Notes: generated by a model not told the origin, from the sequence alone. 47,709 bases of DNA from JBBIWA01 sp037439425 (GCA_037439425.1 JBBIWA010000036.1:1-47709); one strand, 5' to 3'. Counted from the first letter of the stretch, positions 1 to 9,310 are shown. Made by a program: numbers and translations.

Positions 1-150
1 GTAGCAAGGATCGTGAGACTCCTCTTTGAATTTCGGATTGCGAATTGCGAATTGCGGATTTGGTAGCCAGGATCGTGAGACTCCACGGCGCAAGGCCGTG
101 GCCTCTTCAAGCCGCACCGATCTGTTCGGTAGCGAAGATCGTGAGACTCC
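1..150 (+). repeat. Left-end array of three hairpin repeat units
   Basis: Three near-identical 22-nt cores of the form GTAGCnAGGATCGTGAGACT plus CC lie at 1-22, 63-84 and 129-150, spaced 62 and 66 bp apart. The second core is followed by a hairpin, CCACGGC-GCAAG-GCCGTGG, and the third by a shorter version ending near 165. Between cores 1 and 2 is an A+T-rich spacer with repeated ATTGCGAA octamers that recurs at the right end of the window. No coding potential is evident. The family looks like a REP/BIME-type or small-RNA-like interspersed repeat; its function is unknown. Confidence 0.8.
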
Positions 151-284
151 ACGGCAAGGCCGTGGCATCTTAGTACTGTGTGCCGCAATTACGCCGTCAG
201 TTGCCGTGAGACAGAATCACGGATTTTGCAATCCGTTAGCTTTCAGGCTAACTGGCGGAGTATTTATGGCGCATCGTACTTAAT

Positions 285-348
285 GCCTATCTCTAAACCT
301 CGCCGAACCTGCATAAATCAAGAGTGAAACTGAGGTTTAGAGATAGGC
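285..348. repeat. 17-bp perfect inverted repeat
   Basis: The arms GCCTATCTCTAAACCTC (285-301) and GAGGTTTAGAGATAGGC (332-348) are exact reverse complements around a 30-nt loop. There is no T-run on either side, so it is not a classic terminator. It could be a structured RNA, a protein-binding site or the ends of a small mobile element. The rest of 151-569 shows a small GTTAGC/GCTAAC hairpin near 235-253 and no recognisable gene. Confidence 0.6.
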
Positions 349-569
349 TCTTAGTTGCCGCAGGTGGGAGCCCTATTCAGTGATAGGTTCGCCGCTGCTG
401 ATGAGTTGTGCTGGCTGACCAGCAGGAGTAAGATGGGCGAAAAGTGAGGCACGCTCGTCGGGTAAGGCACACTTGTGAGCGCACTCAATTTCAATCAGCG
501 CGCCGTGAATGGAAAGCCAGGCTCGCTAGGAGCGGGCCTACCCGGGGCCCCCTTAACCAGAGGTGAGTT

Positions 570-1028
570 ATGGCCGGCAGTGAAATTCACGTGCTCAGTG
601 CTGGCAAACACGAGTTATGGTATCGAGTGGTGACTGAAGGTGTCCTGGCGCTGCATAAACCAGCAGGCTTGCCCCCCGAGCGATATTTCTATTCCAGTCT
701 CACCACGCTGCTGGAGAATCTAGGGCTGCTGGAGAAAGAATTCGACAGGCATTGCCCTGGTTGCGCAGAAGCGCGCAGCTCGCCGCTGCTCGTCTGGGCA
801 GATATCGAATGGGTGGCCGGAGCAGAGACCACGCTCGAAGGCCATCGTTTCCGCGTCTACCGGGAACATTTTGAAGGCGGAGAGGAGACGGTCACAGTAG
901 TTCACCTCGGCGATGGACAACTCAGCGACTTCTGTTTCCAGACGCTCGAAGAACTCTCCGCTGCCTGGCCGGCCATTATCCAGCAGATCAGCCAAAGCTG
1001 CGCCGGATGCTCACAACAGGGTGAATAA
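570..1028 (+). CDS. Hypothetical protein with two CxxC motifs
   Basis: A 152-residue protein of no family I recognise. The start ATG has a good ribosome site, AGAGGTGA, four to five bases upstream. Two CxxC pairs are visible: CPGC near residue 62, followed by a hydrophobic LLVWADIEW stretch, and CAGC near the C terminus (about residue 144). This arrangement could bind zinc or an Fe-S cluster, but that is inference. No signal peptide or membrane segment is seen, so it is probably cytoplasmic. It converges on the Gfo/Idh/MocA gene, whose stop lies 16 bp away. A 91-codon frame on the other strand is considered a shadow. Confidence 0.65.
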   Translation: MAGSEIHVLSAGKHELWYRVVTEGVLALHKPAGLPPERYFYSSLTTLLENLGLLEKEFDRHCPGCAEARSSPLLVWADIEWVAGAETTLEGHRFRVYREHFEGGEETVTVVHLGDGQLSDFCFQTLEELSAAWPAIIQQISQSCAGCSQQGE

Positions 1029-1044
1029 TCACCCTGAGAGCCGC

Positions 1045-2562
1045 TTACAGGCTCCAGCCCTTGCGATACTCCCGATGTAAGTACTGATTGGCCTCGGCGG
1101 GAGTGGTAATCTTTCCAGCTTCACCGTCGTAGTAAATCCGTTTGCCCTGCCCCGTGCGCAGCGCCACGATTCCAAGCAGCATGGTTTCGGTCAGCGGCGC
1201 AGCGTACTCAAACGGAGTAGTGGGCTTGCCCTGCCCCTTGATAGCTCGGGCCCAGTTCATACGATGCCTGGCGTCGCCGCGCTCGTTCTTCTCGATGCGC
1301 TCATAACGCATCGGTACCTTCTGCGCAGCTTCCATCAATGAAGCTGGGAAGAGGCGCGGGTTCTTGCCATAGGTCTCGTGCATCAGGATGCCTTTCTCTC
1401 CGACCAGGATCGCCCCGCCGCCGCGTTGCAATGGCACCTCCTCCGGCAGCAGGTCTGGCCGCGCTGGCATCAGACCGCCATCATACCAGGTGAGCGTGAC
1501 CGGCGGCTGCGACCCACGGGCCGGGAATTTGTAAACCACCTGCGTCGCCAGCGGGTAGCTGGCCGGTTTGCCATGCTCATCCAGACCGAAAGGAGTCGAG
1601 GTCGCTTCCACCGAGGTGGGATAGGTCAAACCCAGCGCCCAGTATGGATGATCAATCAGGTGCGCGGCCATATCGCCCAGCGCGCCCGTGCCCCAATCCA
1701 GCCAGCCGCGCCAATTGAAGGGGTGGTAGAGCGGGTGATAAGCCACTTCAGGAGCTGGTCCCAGGAATAGATCCCAGTCAAGCGCCGAGGGGACCGAATA
1801 ATCGCCCACAAGGGCCCCAGCGATCTCTCTATTAAGACGGCGTTGATTCCACTCCAGCCCGGGTGCCGGCCCTTCCATTGAAGTAGGAGTTTTGGCCGGA
1901 CGCGGTACGCCTTGCGGCCAGATGGGGCGATTGGTCCAGACATAGACTTCTCTTACAGCCCCGATGAGACCTGCCTCAATCCACTCGTTGATCAGGCGGG
2001 CATCATCACTGGAATGGCCTTGGTTGCCCATTTGCGTGATCACTTTGGTGCGTTTGGCCGTCTCGCGCAGCAGCCGGGCCTCTTGCACCGACCAGGTGAG
2101 CGGTTTCTCCACGTAGACGTGTTTGCCCAATTCCATGGCAGCCTTTGCCACCACCGCGTGCGTGTGGTCAGGAGTAGCGACAATGACCGCGTCAATATCC
2201 TTCTGCTGCTCCAACAGCTTGCGGAAGTCAGCATAGCGTTTGGCTTGGCTATAAGCCTCCTGAAGTTTGATAAATTCTGGATTCTCCTTGCCATCCCGGC
2301 CTCTGGTGCGTCTGGCCACCTCTCGCTCTACATACCCGAAGTCTACATCGGCCAGCGCGACAATGTTTTCGCCCCCAGCCAGAAGTTCCGCTGCATCAAC
2401 GGCACCCTGGCCACCACAACCGACGACGGCGATGTTGAGTGTATCGCTTGGGGCCTGATACCCTCGCCCGCCGAGCACATGCCTGGGCACAATCATGGCC
2501 CCCAAGGCCGCTCCAGCCGTGCTGCTGATGAAGCTCCGTCGTGTTGTCTTGTCCTGTTGCAT
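1045..2562 (-). CDS. Gfo/Idh/MocA family oxidoreductase with Tat signal
   Basis: A 505-residue predicted NAD(P)-dependent sugar or inositol-type oxidoreductase. The leader TTRRSFISSTAGAALGAMI (residues 6-24) has the twin-arginine pattern, so the folded enzyme is probably exported through Tat. The Rossmann motif VVGCGGQG follows at about residue 46. The family signature ATPDHTHA and the catalytic-lysine motif VEKPLTW lie near residues 130-160. The C-terminal domain contains the DMAAHLIDHPYWAL segment expected for the substrate-binding fold. The ATG start is supported by GGAGGAAGAG just upstream. Secreted members with this architecture are common in Acidobacteriota and Planctomycetota. The substrate cannot be read from the sequence. 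A second, only distantly similar member is encoded at 31159-32463. Confidence 0.93.
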   Translation of the reverse strand: MQQDKTTRRSFISSTAGAALGAMIVPRHVLGGRGYQAPSDTLNIAVVGCGGQGAVDAAELLAGGENIVALADVDFGYVEREVARRTRGRDGKENPEFIKLQEAYSQAKRYADFRKLLEQQKDIDAVIVATPDHTHAVVAKAAMELGKHVYVEKPLTWSVQEARLLRETAKRTKVITQMGNQGHSSDDARLINEWIEAGLIGAVREVYVWTNRPIWPQGVPRPAKTPTSMEGPAPGLEWNQRRLNREIAGALVGDYSVPSALDWDLFLGPAPEVAYHPLYHPFNWRGWLDWGTGALGDMAAHLIDHPYWALGLTYPTSVEATSTPFGLDEHGKPASYPLATQVVYKFPARGSQPPVTLTWYDGGLMPARPDLLPEEVPLQRGGGAILVGEKGILMHETYGKNPRLFPASLMEAAQKVPMRYERIEKNERGDARHRMNWARAIKGQGKPTTPFEYAAPLTETMLLGIVALRTGQGKRIYYDGEAGKITTPAEANQYLHREYRKGWSL

Positions 2563-2661
2563 ATCTCTTCCTCCGTTGGTGTATTGAGAAGAAAATTTGG
2601 ATCCCAGCGGGGGATCACTAAATTCGCCGAAGCAGTGTTTGAGCTTAATCGTAGCATTCGA

Positions 2662-4047
2662 TCACTTAGCGTCGCTGATGCAGAAAAGATGCGTCTTGCT
2701 GCGCAAAAACAACTCGCCTTCAGCGACCACCGGTGAAGCGACGAACATCTGATCTGCCAGCGTGTTGGTCGCCAGCACTTCAAACTGCTCACCCATCTTG
2801 ATAATGGTCACTACACCGCTTTCGCTCGCCAGATAGAGCTTACCGTCCGCGCCGACCGGTGAAGCTTTGAAGCTGTCGGGCTGTGGCAAGCGTTTCTGCT
2901 GATAATAAGGCTCGCCCGTCGTGGCATTAAAGCAACTGAGCGTTCCATTGTCGGTCAGCGTGTAGAGCTTGTTATCGTGCAAGACCGGCGAGGGGGTGTA
3001 GGAGGTGCCGCGCGTCTGGCTCCAGACGACCGCGTCCGTGGCGGTGAGATCGCCTTCGCGCCCCAACCGGATCGCCATCAGTTTCGGATCGCGAAACCCG
3101 CTCATCACCAGCACCAGATCGTTATGCTGCACCGGCCGCGGAATCACGTTAGCTCCTAACCCGGCGCATTCCCAAAGCAGACGGCCCGTCTCGAAATCGT
3201 AGGCTCGCACTCTCTTGGTCGCGCTGATGACGATTTGCTTCTTCCCCCGGTAGTCTACTACCAGAGGCGTAGACCAGGCGCTGGTCTCGTCGCGACTGGT
3301 GCGCCATACTTCCTTGCCGTTGCGCTTGTCGAGCGCGATGACAAATGAACCGCCTTCGTGATCATAGTGGTGAATCAGCAGATTACCGTGAAGCGTCGGG
3401 GCCGAGCCTTCGCCAAACTGCAGGCGAATGCGCATCTGCACGCCGGGGTCTTTTTCCCAGATCAGCTTCCCGTTGAAATCGTAGCAGTAGATGCCGCGCG
3501 AGCCAAATGAAGCATAAACATATCTGCCATCAGTCACTGGCGAATTCGAGGCGAAGCTGCCATAGGTGCGATGGTAACCTTCGTACGGCGTCGCGATTTT
3601 GGCCGTGCGTTCCCACAGCAGTTTGCCGCTCCTGCGATCAAAACACATCACCACGAATCTATGCTCCTCCCCCGCACCTGCGCCACCGCCGGGAGCGCCA
3701 CCCCCTCTACGTCCGGGGCGTTGTCTGACGGCTTCCTGACCGGATTGGCTATCGGGACTTTGGGTAGCCACTTCCGGTTTCACCACTTTGCCCGTCGGTA
3801 CAGCAGTGGTCAGAAAAATCTTCTCACCCCAGATCACCGGAGTCGAGAAACCACGCCCGGGGATGGCGACTTTCCACTTGACGTTCTTCGTATCGCTAAA
3901 TTCGACCGGCGCACCGGTGCGAGCCATCCCGTTGGAGAAAGGTCCCCGCCACTCAGGCCAGTGTGCGGGGCCAGTGTTTGAAGAGTTGGCAACCAGAAGC
4001 TCTCCAGCCAGCGCCAGCAAAACCGCTAGGATGATCGATCTTTTCAC
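2662..4047 (-). CDS. PQQ-binding-like beta-propeller repeat protein
   Basis: A 461-residue secreted protein. It has a hydrophobic signal peptide (KRSIILAVLLALAGELLVA), a WPEWRGPFSNGMA motif typical of PQQ-like outer-membrane or periplasmic propellers, and repeated blades with W-x-x-x and G-x-L-x-W signatures such as GKLLWERTAK, GKLIWEKDPG and GRLLWECAG. A Gly/Arg/Pro-rich low-complexity insert lies about 80-100 residues in. The open frame extends 38 codons further upstream, but I chose the GTG at 4047 because it begins the signal peptide and has AGAGGGAAAGAG before it. It probably acts as a periplasmic binding or scaffold protein. None of the catalytic residues of quinoprotein dehydrogenases were identified, so enzymatic activity is uncertain. 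Confidence 0.88.
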   Translation of the reverse strand: MKRSIILAVLLALAGELLVANSSNTGPAHWPEWRGPFSNGMARTGAPVEFSDTKNVKWKVAIPGRGFSTPVIWGEKIFLTTAVPTGKVVKPEVATQSPDSQSGQEAVRQRPGRRGGGAPGGGAGAGEEHRFVVMCFDRRSGKLLWERTAKIATPYEGYHRTYGSFASNSPVTDGRYVYASFGSRGIYCYDFNGKLIWEKDPGVQMRIRLQFGEGSAPTLHGNLLIHHYDHEGGSFVIALDKRNGKEVWRTSRDETSAWSTPLVVDYRGKKQIVISATKRVRAYDFETGRLLWECAGLGANVIPRPVQHNDLVLVMSGFRDPKLMAIRLGREGDLTATDAVVWSQTRGTSYTPSPVLHDNKLYTLTDNGTLSCFNATTGEPYYQQKRLPQPDSFKASPVGADGKLYLASESGVVTIIKMGEQFEVLATNTLADQMFVASPVVAEGELFLRSKTHLFCISDAK

Positions 4048-4284
4048 AGCTCTCTTTCCCTCTGAAGTAATGGCTAATCCCCTGTTTGCGAGAAGGGGAG
4101 CAACTAAACAGAACGTTTTGTTGCTATCCTTATCCTTCTTGCACCGCGCACGCAAAATCAAGTACTGCTGTAGGCGGCTGGCGGATTCAAAAAAGTGAAG
4201 GTGGTAATGATAGAGCTGTCAATGCAGCTCAAGGGGTAAATCACCATGTAGCTGGCTAAACCTTGACCGGCTACTTGATCGGCT

Positions 4285-5643
4285 CTATACGCCAGAGAGA
4301 TGTTCGACCTTGCCGGTGCTGTCGCCTATCTTTTCCGGGTGCACACCCATACGATCCAGCAGCGTCAGATACAGATTAGTCAATGGCGTCCCGCGCCGAT
4401 AGACGATGTGCCGTCCGGGTCTGAGACTGCCGTCGCCACGGCCTACCAGTAAGATCGGCAAGTCTTCGTGCGTGTGGCGGTTGCCATCTGATAGCCCGCT
4501 GCCGTAGACGATCATTGAATGATCAAGTAGCGTGCCCTCGCCATCCGGCATGGCCTTGAGCTTGCCGAGCAAGTAGGCCAACAACTCCGTATGGTAACAA
4601 TTGATCCGGATGACCTTCTCGATCCAGTCTGGATTATTGCGATGATGTGTGAGCGGATGGTGCGGATCGGGAATGCCCAGCTCTGGATAGACTCGCATGC
4701 TGCCTTCACGTCCGATCATCAGCGTTGCAATGCGCGTCTGATCGGTCTGAAACGCTATGGCCAACAGATCGCACATCAGCCTCACATACTCGCCGAAGTC
4801 GGCGGGGATGCCAGCTGGCTTCTCCATCGCTGGCATCTTCTGTGACTGGTCGTTGCTGCTCCCGGTACTGTTTTCGATCCGCTGCTCGATCTCGCGCACG
4901 GCGGTGAAATATTCATCTATTTTGCGGCGGTCGTTCGGCCCCAGCTCTCTGAGCAGCTTCTGCGCATCTTCCTGAACCAGGTCGAGGATGCTCTTTCGGT
5001 ACTCGGCGCGGCGGGCGCGCAGCTGCGGACTTAAGCTGAGATCGGCAGTCCCAAACAGACGCTCGAAGACCACCCGCGGATTGATCTCAGGTGGCATCGG
5101 GGTCGTCTCACTGCGCCAGGAGATGCTGTTAGTGTAGGCGCAACTATAGCCCGAATCGCAGTTGCCCACGGTGCGTGAGTCCTCGCAGCCCAGCTCGAGT
5201 GAAGGCAGCCGCGTCGCTGAGCCGATCTCCCGTGCCGCAACCTGATCAGCAGAGATGCCGTTACGTATGTCAGCCCCGGCTGTCTTCTTGCAATGCACGC
5301 CGGTCAGGAAAGAGCTGGCTGCGCGCGCATGGTCGCCCGGACCATCGCCCAGCGCATTCCCGTTGTAGTCATCCAGCCCTGAAAGCACAAACAGGTCTTC
5401 ACGAAACGCTTCCAGCGGTTTGAGGATGCGCGTGAACTCAAAGTCCTGGCCCACCCCTTTTGGCCGCCACTGTGGCATAATCACGCCATTAGGCACATAG
5501 ACGAAAGCGAGACGGACAGGAGCTTTCATCTTATTATCTGAAGCTAACGCCGGCCGCATGGCATCTAGCATTGGCAGCGCCAGGGTGGCGCCCAAACCTT
5601 TGAGCACGGTTCTTCTCGATAAGCACTGGTGTGTGATAATCAT
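4285..5643 (-). CDS. DUF1552 domain-containing secreted protein
   Basis: A 452-residue member of the DUF1552 family of predicted secreted proteins, which resemble DUF1501/sulfatase-like proteins and are found in Planctomycetota, Acidobacteriota and Myxococcota. The leader SRRTVLKGLGATLALPML is a twin-arginine-type signal. Characteristic segments include RLAFVYVPNGVIMPQW, FLTGVHCKKTAG and YGSGLSDGNRHTHEDLPILL. The start at 5643 was preferred over an upstream codon at 5670 because AAAGGTGG stands five bases before it. Genes of this family usually travel with a DUF1592 cytochrome, as here (the next gene upstream at 5930-8512). Together they are thought to form a secreted redox or degradative pair of unproven substrate. 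Confidence 0.92.
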   Translation of the reverse strand: MIITHQCLSRRTVLKGLGATLALPMLDAMRPALASDNKMKAPVRLAFVYVPNGVIMPQWRPKGVGQDFEFTRILKPLEAFREDLFVLSGLDDYNGNALGDGPGDHARAASSFLTGVHCKKTAGADIRNGISADQVAAREIGSATRLPSLELGCEDSRTVGNCDSGYSCAYTNSISWRSETTPMPPEINPRVVFERLFGTADLSLSPQLRARRAEYRKSILDLVQEDAQKLLRELGPNDRRKIDEYFTAVREIEQRIENSTGSSNDQSQKMPAMEKPAGIPADFGEYVRLMCDLLAIAFQTDQTRIATLMIGREGSMRVYPELGIPDPHHPLTHHRNNPDWIEKVIRINCYHTELLAYLLGKLKAMPDGEGTLLDHSMIVYGSGLSDGNRHTHEDLPILLVGRGDGSLRPGRHIVYRRGTPLTNLYLTLLDRMGVHPEKIGDSTGKVEHLSGV

Positions 5644-5929
5644 AGCTACCACCTTTCGGGCGAAAGACAAAAAGCTACGAGTATTCTTTGCCCCCGGTTC
5701 CTGCTCTTTGCCCTTATAGCAGATCGCAAGTGAACGTAGAGGCTGCGGTGGAAGGAGAGGATCAGAAACAGTGCCTCGAGGCGGGCTTTAGGCTTGGGAG
5801 AAAGGCACGCCTGGAGGCCGAAGCTGCAAAACTCTCCTCACGCCAAGCGCTATAAAGCCTGTTTGTAAATTAACTCCCTCAGGAGCTGGCAGTTTATAGT
5901 CGTCAGCTCGCTTTCAATCCTGGCTGCGG

Positions 5930-8512
5930 TCAGGAGCGGCCTGTTACTTTCCTTAACTTCTTACCAGGGCGCCCCTTGGGGGGCACAGTAGTTACAGATT
6001 GCAATGTAGCTCTTTGCTTCGAGAAAGTCCTGGTTTGAAACGGCTCGCTTTTGACGATCTCCAGCACCAGACTGGAGAAGCGATAATTGTCGGCTGCCAC
6101 CTTCCGGGCGATCTTTTTGACCGTCGGCCGGTCGTAGCTTTCCAGGCCACGGCCCAGAGCATAGATGAGCAGTTTCTCGGTCAATCCTTCCACAATCGCA
6201 TCGCGCTCCGCCCTGAGAATAGCCTTCAACTCCTGCGGCCCTCTGAAGGAGCGACCATCAGGCAGCGTGCCAGAAGCATCAATCGGTTGCGCTCCCTCCT
6301 GCGCGCGCCACGCCCCGATAGCATTGTAATTCTCCAGCCCGAAGCCAAGCCCGTCCATACGCGCGTGGCAGGAAGCGCAGATCGGATTCCGGCGATGCTC
6401 TTCCAACTGCTGGCGCAACGAAGCAGCAGAATTGATCTTCGCTTCATCCAGATTGGGCACCTCCGGTGGTGGCGGCGGCGGTGGCGCGTTCAGGAAGTTC
6501 TCCAGAATCCACTTGCCGCGCAACACGGGCGAGGTACGCGTGGTGTAAGAGGAGACGGTCAGGATGCTGGCATGCGTCAGGATGCCGCCGCGCTGTGCAT
6601 TAGCAGGAAGCTCTACTTTACGAAACTCTGGCCCTTGGACGCCAGGAATTTGATAAAACCTAGCCAGGCGCTCATTCAAGAAGGTGTAATTGCTATCAAT
6701 GAAATCGAGAATGCTCCCATCCTCGCGCACGATGTGCTCAAAAAACAGCTCGGTTTCGCGGCGCATTGAGAGGCGCAGATACTCATCGAATTCGGGAAAG
6801 CGTTGCCGGTCGGGTTTGACCGTTTCCAGCTTGCGCAATTCGAGCCACTGGCCACCGAAGTTTTCCACCAGCGCGCGCGCCTTCGGGTCTTTCAGCATGC
6901 GCTGCAGCTCCCGCTTCAGCACAACTCTCTGGTGCAACCGACCTTGATCGGCCAGGCGCATCAGTTCCTCGTCTGGCATACTGCTCCACAAGAAGTAAGA
7001 CAGGCGCACGGCCAGTTCGTGCGAATTGAGAAGACGCGCTGCGGCGCGCTGCCCTTGCCTGACGTTTGTCCCCTTCTCGATGCGGAACAGGAAATGGGGC
7101 GAAACCAGGATGGCTTGCAGCGCCTGGCAGATCCCTTCCTCGAAAGAATCGCCCCGCTCCAGGGCCAATGAAACGAGATGGACAAGTTGCGTGACTTCCT
7201 GCGGCGTGACCGGGCGCCGATAGGCGCGGCGCGCCAGATTAGTTATGATCTTCCGTGCGCAACTAGCCTCGTGCTGCCCCGTTAGATGGCCGCAGGTGTA
7301 GACCTTCTTCAGGCTCTCAGCCGATGGCCCGCGAACTTGATTGTACGGGCCGCCGATTTCGAGATAGCCGATGCGGGCATCGTTGGCAGCAATACGATCG
7401 AGCTCAGCCCGACGCTCCTCAAATCTCTTTCTCAACTCTGCGACTCGTTCGGGCGGCAGCCCCGGCGGCGGTTTGAACTCCGGCGGTGGCGGCTGCGGTC
7501 GCTGCGAGGGATTAGGCCCTTTATATCTGGGCGGCAGTCCTTCATACAGGCGCAGCAAGCTGACCGCGATCCAGTGCTCGCCAGCTTTAACGGGCGCGCG
7601 CAGCTCAACCACTTTGCCCCCCAGCTCCTGCCGGTCAATTTCAAACGAAGCCAGTTTCTCCGGATCGAAGCTGACAGTCTGCACCCGCTCACCATCTACC
7701 CATAGGGCAATGGAAAGCGGCTCTGATGCTGCAGGGCGAGTGCCGCCGAGAAAGACGCGAAAAAGATATTCGCCGCTGGCCGGAAAGCGGTGCTCAAGGT
7801 GCAGCGCATTAGGCAGACTGAGCCCCGTCAGATCATAGTCAAATAACGGCGTGCGGCTGGGTTTGATATTGCGCCCCTGCGGCCGGTACTGCACCAGCGT
7901 GGGCTTCAGCAGTTCAGGGCCGAAGATAGCAGCACGTGCCACCTTCTCGGCCGCGGCCAGATACCTCTCCATCAGCACAGGTGAAAGCGAGAGCACATCG
8001 CCAATGTTGTCAAAGCCGTAGCCTGAATCATCTTGCGGGAAATCATCTGCCGGGCGCAAATCTACGCCGAGCAGATCGCGCACCGTGTTGTTATACTCAG
8101 CACGATTTAGACGGCGAGCAGTGACATGGCCTGCAGTGGGTCCGGGCGCGTGGCTGTGGCGCAGCAGTTCGCGCTCAATCCAACTAATCACGGCGGCAAG
8201 CTGTGCCTGGTCCGGACGTGGCCGTCCTTTGGGTGGCATCTCGCCCGCCTGTAGTTTCTGGCGGAGGCGCTCCCACTTCTCTCGATCCCGGGCGATGGAA
8301 GCAGCCGTTGTGTAGGCTTCAAGATTGAGGCCGCCCGAACTGAGCTGCGCATTGTGACAGGCATAGCAGTTAGCCGCCAGGAAGGGTAGTACCGAGCTCT
8401 CAAAAGAGGCCGCGCCAGGAGCTTGCTGCGCCCGGCGCGCTGGTGGCTCTAGCGCCACCCACAGCAGCAGGAATAAGACAATCAATACTCCCACTGGCCT
8501 CTTTCGGTCCAT
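5930..8512 (-). CDS. DUF1592-family secreted c-type cytochrome protein
   Basis: A large 860-residue protein of the planctomycete-type PSD1 architecture. After an N-terminal signal anchor (VGVLIVLFLLLWVALEP) comes a haem c site NCYACH at residues 48-53. Next are a DUF1587-like block (LNRAEYNNTVRDLLGVD, about 133-150), a DUF1595-like block (NLARRAYRRPVTPQEV), the DUF1592 core (LAVRLSYFLWSSMPDEEL), DUF1588 with a second CxxCH (ICASCHARMDGLGFGLENY) and a C-terminal DUF1585 block (EGLTEKLLIYALGRGLE). A proline-rich linker PPPPPPPEVP precedes the DUF1588 part. The neighbouring DUF1552 gene is its usual partner, 286 bp downstream. Predicted location is periplasmic, tethered to the membrane. Electron-transfer partners and substrate are unknown. 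Confidence 0.93.
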   Translation of the reverse strand: MDRKRPVGVLIVLFLLLWVALEPPARRAQQAPGAASFESSVLPFLAANCYACHNAQLSSGGLNLEAYTTAASIARDREKWERLRQKLQAGEMPPKGRPRPDQAQLAAVISWIERELLRHSHAPGPTAGHVTARRLNRAEYNNTVRDLLGVDLRPADDFPQDDSGYGFDNIGDVLSLSPVLMERYLAAAEKVARAAIFGPELLKPTLVQYRPQGRNIKPSRTPLFDYDLTGLSLPNALHLEHRFPASGEYLFRVFLGGTRPAASEPLSIALWVDGERVQTVSFDPEKLASFEIDRQELGGKVVELRAPVKAGEHWIAVSLLRLYEGLPPRYKGPNPSQRPQPPPPEFKPPPGLPPERVAELRKRFEERRAELDRIAANDARIGYLEIGGPYNQVRGPSAESLKKVYTCGHLTGQHEASCARKIITNLARRAYRRPVTPQEVTQLVHLVSLALERGDSFEEGICQALQAILVSPHFLFRIEKGTNVRQGQRAAARLLNSHELAVRLSYFLWSSMPDEELMRLADQGRLHQRVVLKRELQRMLKDPKARALVENFGGQWLELRKLETVKPDRQRFPEFDEYLRLSMRRETELFFEHIVREDGSILDFIDSNYTFLNERLARFYQIPGVQGPEFRKVELPANAQRGGILTHASILTVSSYTTRTSPVLRGKWILENFLNAPPPPPPPEVPNLDEAKINSAASLRQQLEEHRRNPICASCHARMDGLGFGLENYNAIGAWRAQEGAQPIDASGTLPDGRSFRGPQELKAILRAERDAIVEGLTEKLLIYALGRGLESYDRPTVKKIARKVAADNYRFSSLVLEIVKSEPFQTRTFSKQRATLQSVTTVPPKGRPGKKLRKVTGRS

Positions 8513-8650
8513 ACGCTTGGCTCTCTTGGTCCGGCCAGTTCTACTCTTAAACGGTCATAACTCCCGACTAAAAACGCGGGCCAGTCTTAACTGGTTACGT
8601 TCAACATCTTCACTTCCACTCAGGATGGCGGATCGCATCCGCGATTTCCT

Positions 8651-9310
8651 TTAGCCTTCTGGGGTAAAGCCCAGCACGATATCAAAGCGCGCCACCAGTT
8701 CTCCAATGAGTGACCCTTTGAGCGGGAGGAAATCAACGATCACGGAGGCGCGGGCTTTGGGATCGCGAATCCCATTGAGAATAGAGTCGCGCTCGTTTCT
8801 CGGTTCGCCCTTAATGTAGCATTGGGTGGTGAACTTCTCCTGCCCCTTCAGTTTCACAGCAAAGTGAATGTGCGGCGTGCGCCCAGGGTAAGGGACCGGC
8901 TTGATAGTGCGGAAGTAGTATTCGCCGCTGGCCCCAGTGAGAAAGCGCCCGAACCCTTGAAAGTTGCTGTCTCGCCGATCACGGTTCATACTGCCGGAAT
9001 GCAGATAAACGCCGTTATTATCTACCTGCCAGATTTCCACTACTGCATTCCTGATAGGATCGCCACGCCGGTCAAGGATGCGCCCGCTCAAGTGCGTGAT
9101 GGTTCCCACGGCCGGAGTGATAGTATCGTTAATAATCAGCAAGTCGTTATCCGTATCCAGTGGTATCCTGTTAGGATAAAACGGCCCTTCGGTCTGCCGC
9201 GGCGTTTGAATCAGCTGCTGGGCAAAAACACCTGGCTTAAAGAGAACCGCAGCCGCCCCAGCAGTGAGACCGCTTAAAAAGTACCGACGTGTCCAGCTAG
9301 TCTCATTCAT
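8651..9310 (-). CDS. Intradiol ring-cleavage dioxygenase-like protein (secreted)
   Basis: A 219-residue protein resembling protocatechuate 3,4-dioxygenase beta-type subunits. A Tat-like leader (TRRYFLSGLTAGAAAVLF) precedes the catalytic fold. The four expected non-haem Fe(III) ligands are visible: Tyr in GVYLHSG, Tyr in KPVPYPG, and the two His of RTPHIHF. The family's entry motif TEGPFYP is present. I chose the ATG at 9310, which starts the Tat signal and has AGGAG eleven bases upstream, over a GTG at 9367. Known members split catechols using O2; the exported acidobacterial forms have no proven substrate. No other aromatic catabolism genes lie nearby. Confidence 0.9.
   Translation of the reverse strand: MNETSWTRRYFLSGLTAGAAAVLFKPGVFAQQLIQTPRQTEGPFYPNRIPLDTDNDLLIINDTITPAVGTITHLSGRILDRRGDPIRNAVVEIWQVDNNGVYLHSGSMNRDRRDSNFQGFGRFLTGASGEYYFRTIKPVPYPGRTPHIHFAVKLKGQEKFTTQCYIKGEPRNERDSILNGIRDPKARASVIVDFLPLKGSLIGELVARFDIVLGFTPEG

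Noticed and set aside
1..165. CRISPR-like array at the left end
   Set aside because: Only three cores, spacers partly repeated themselves, each unit contains a long hairpin, and no cas gene is in the window.
1912..2736. 274-codon open frame on the plus strand
   Set aside because: It lies antisense to the Gfo/Idh/MocA gene and has no ribosome site or family motif; long antisense frames are expected in high G+C genes.
4048..4161. 5' extension of the beta-propeller gene to 4161
   Set aside because: The extra 38 residues are polar and precede a perfect signal peptide start that has its own ribosome site.
5999..6769. 256-codon open frame antisense to the DUF1592 gene
   Set aside because: The opposite strand carries clear DUF1592/DUF1588 motifs in the same place; this frame has no recognisable domain.
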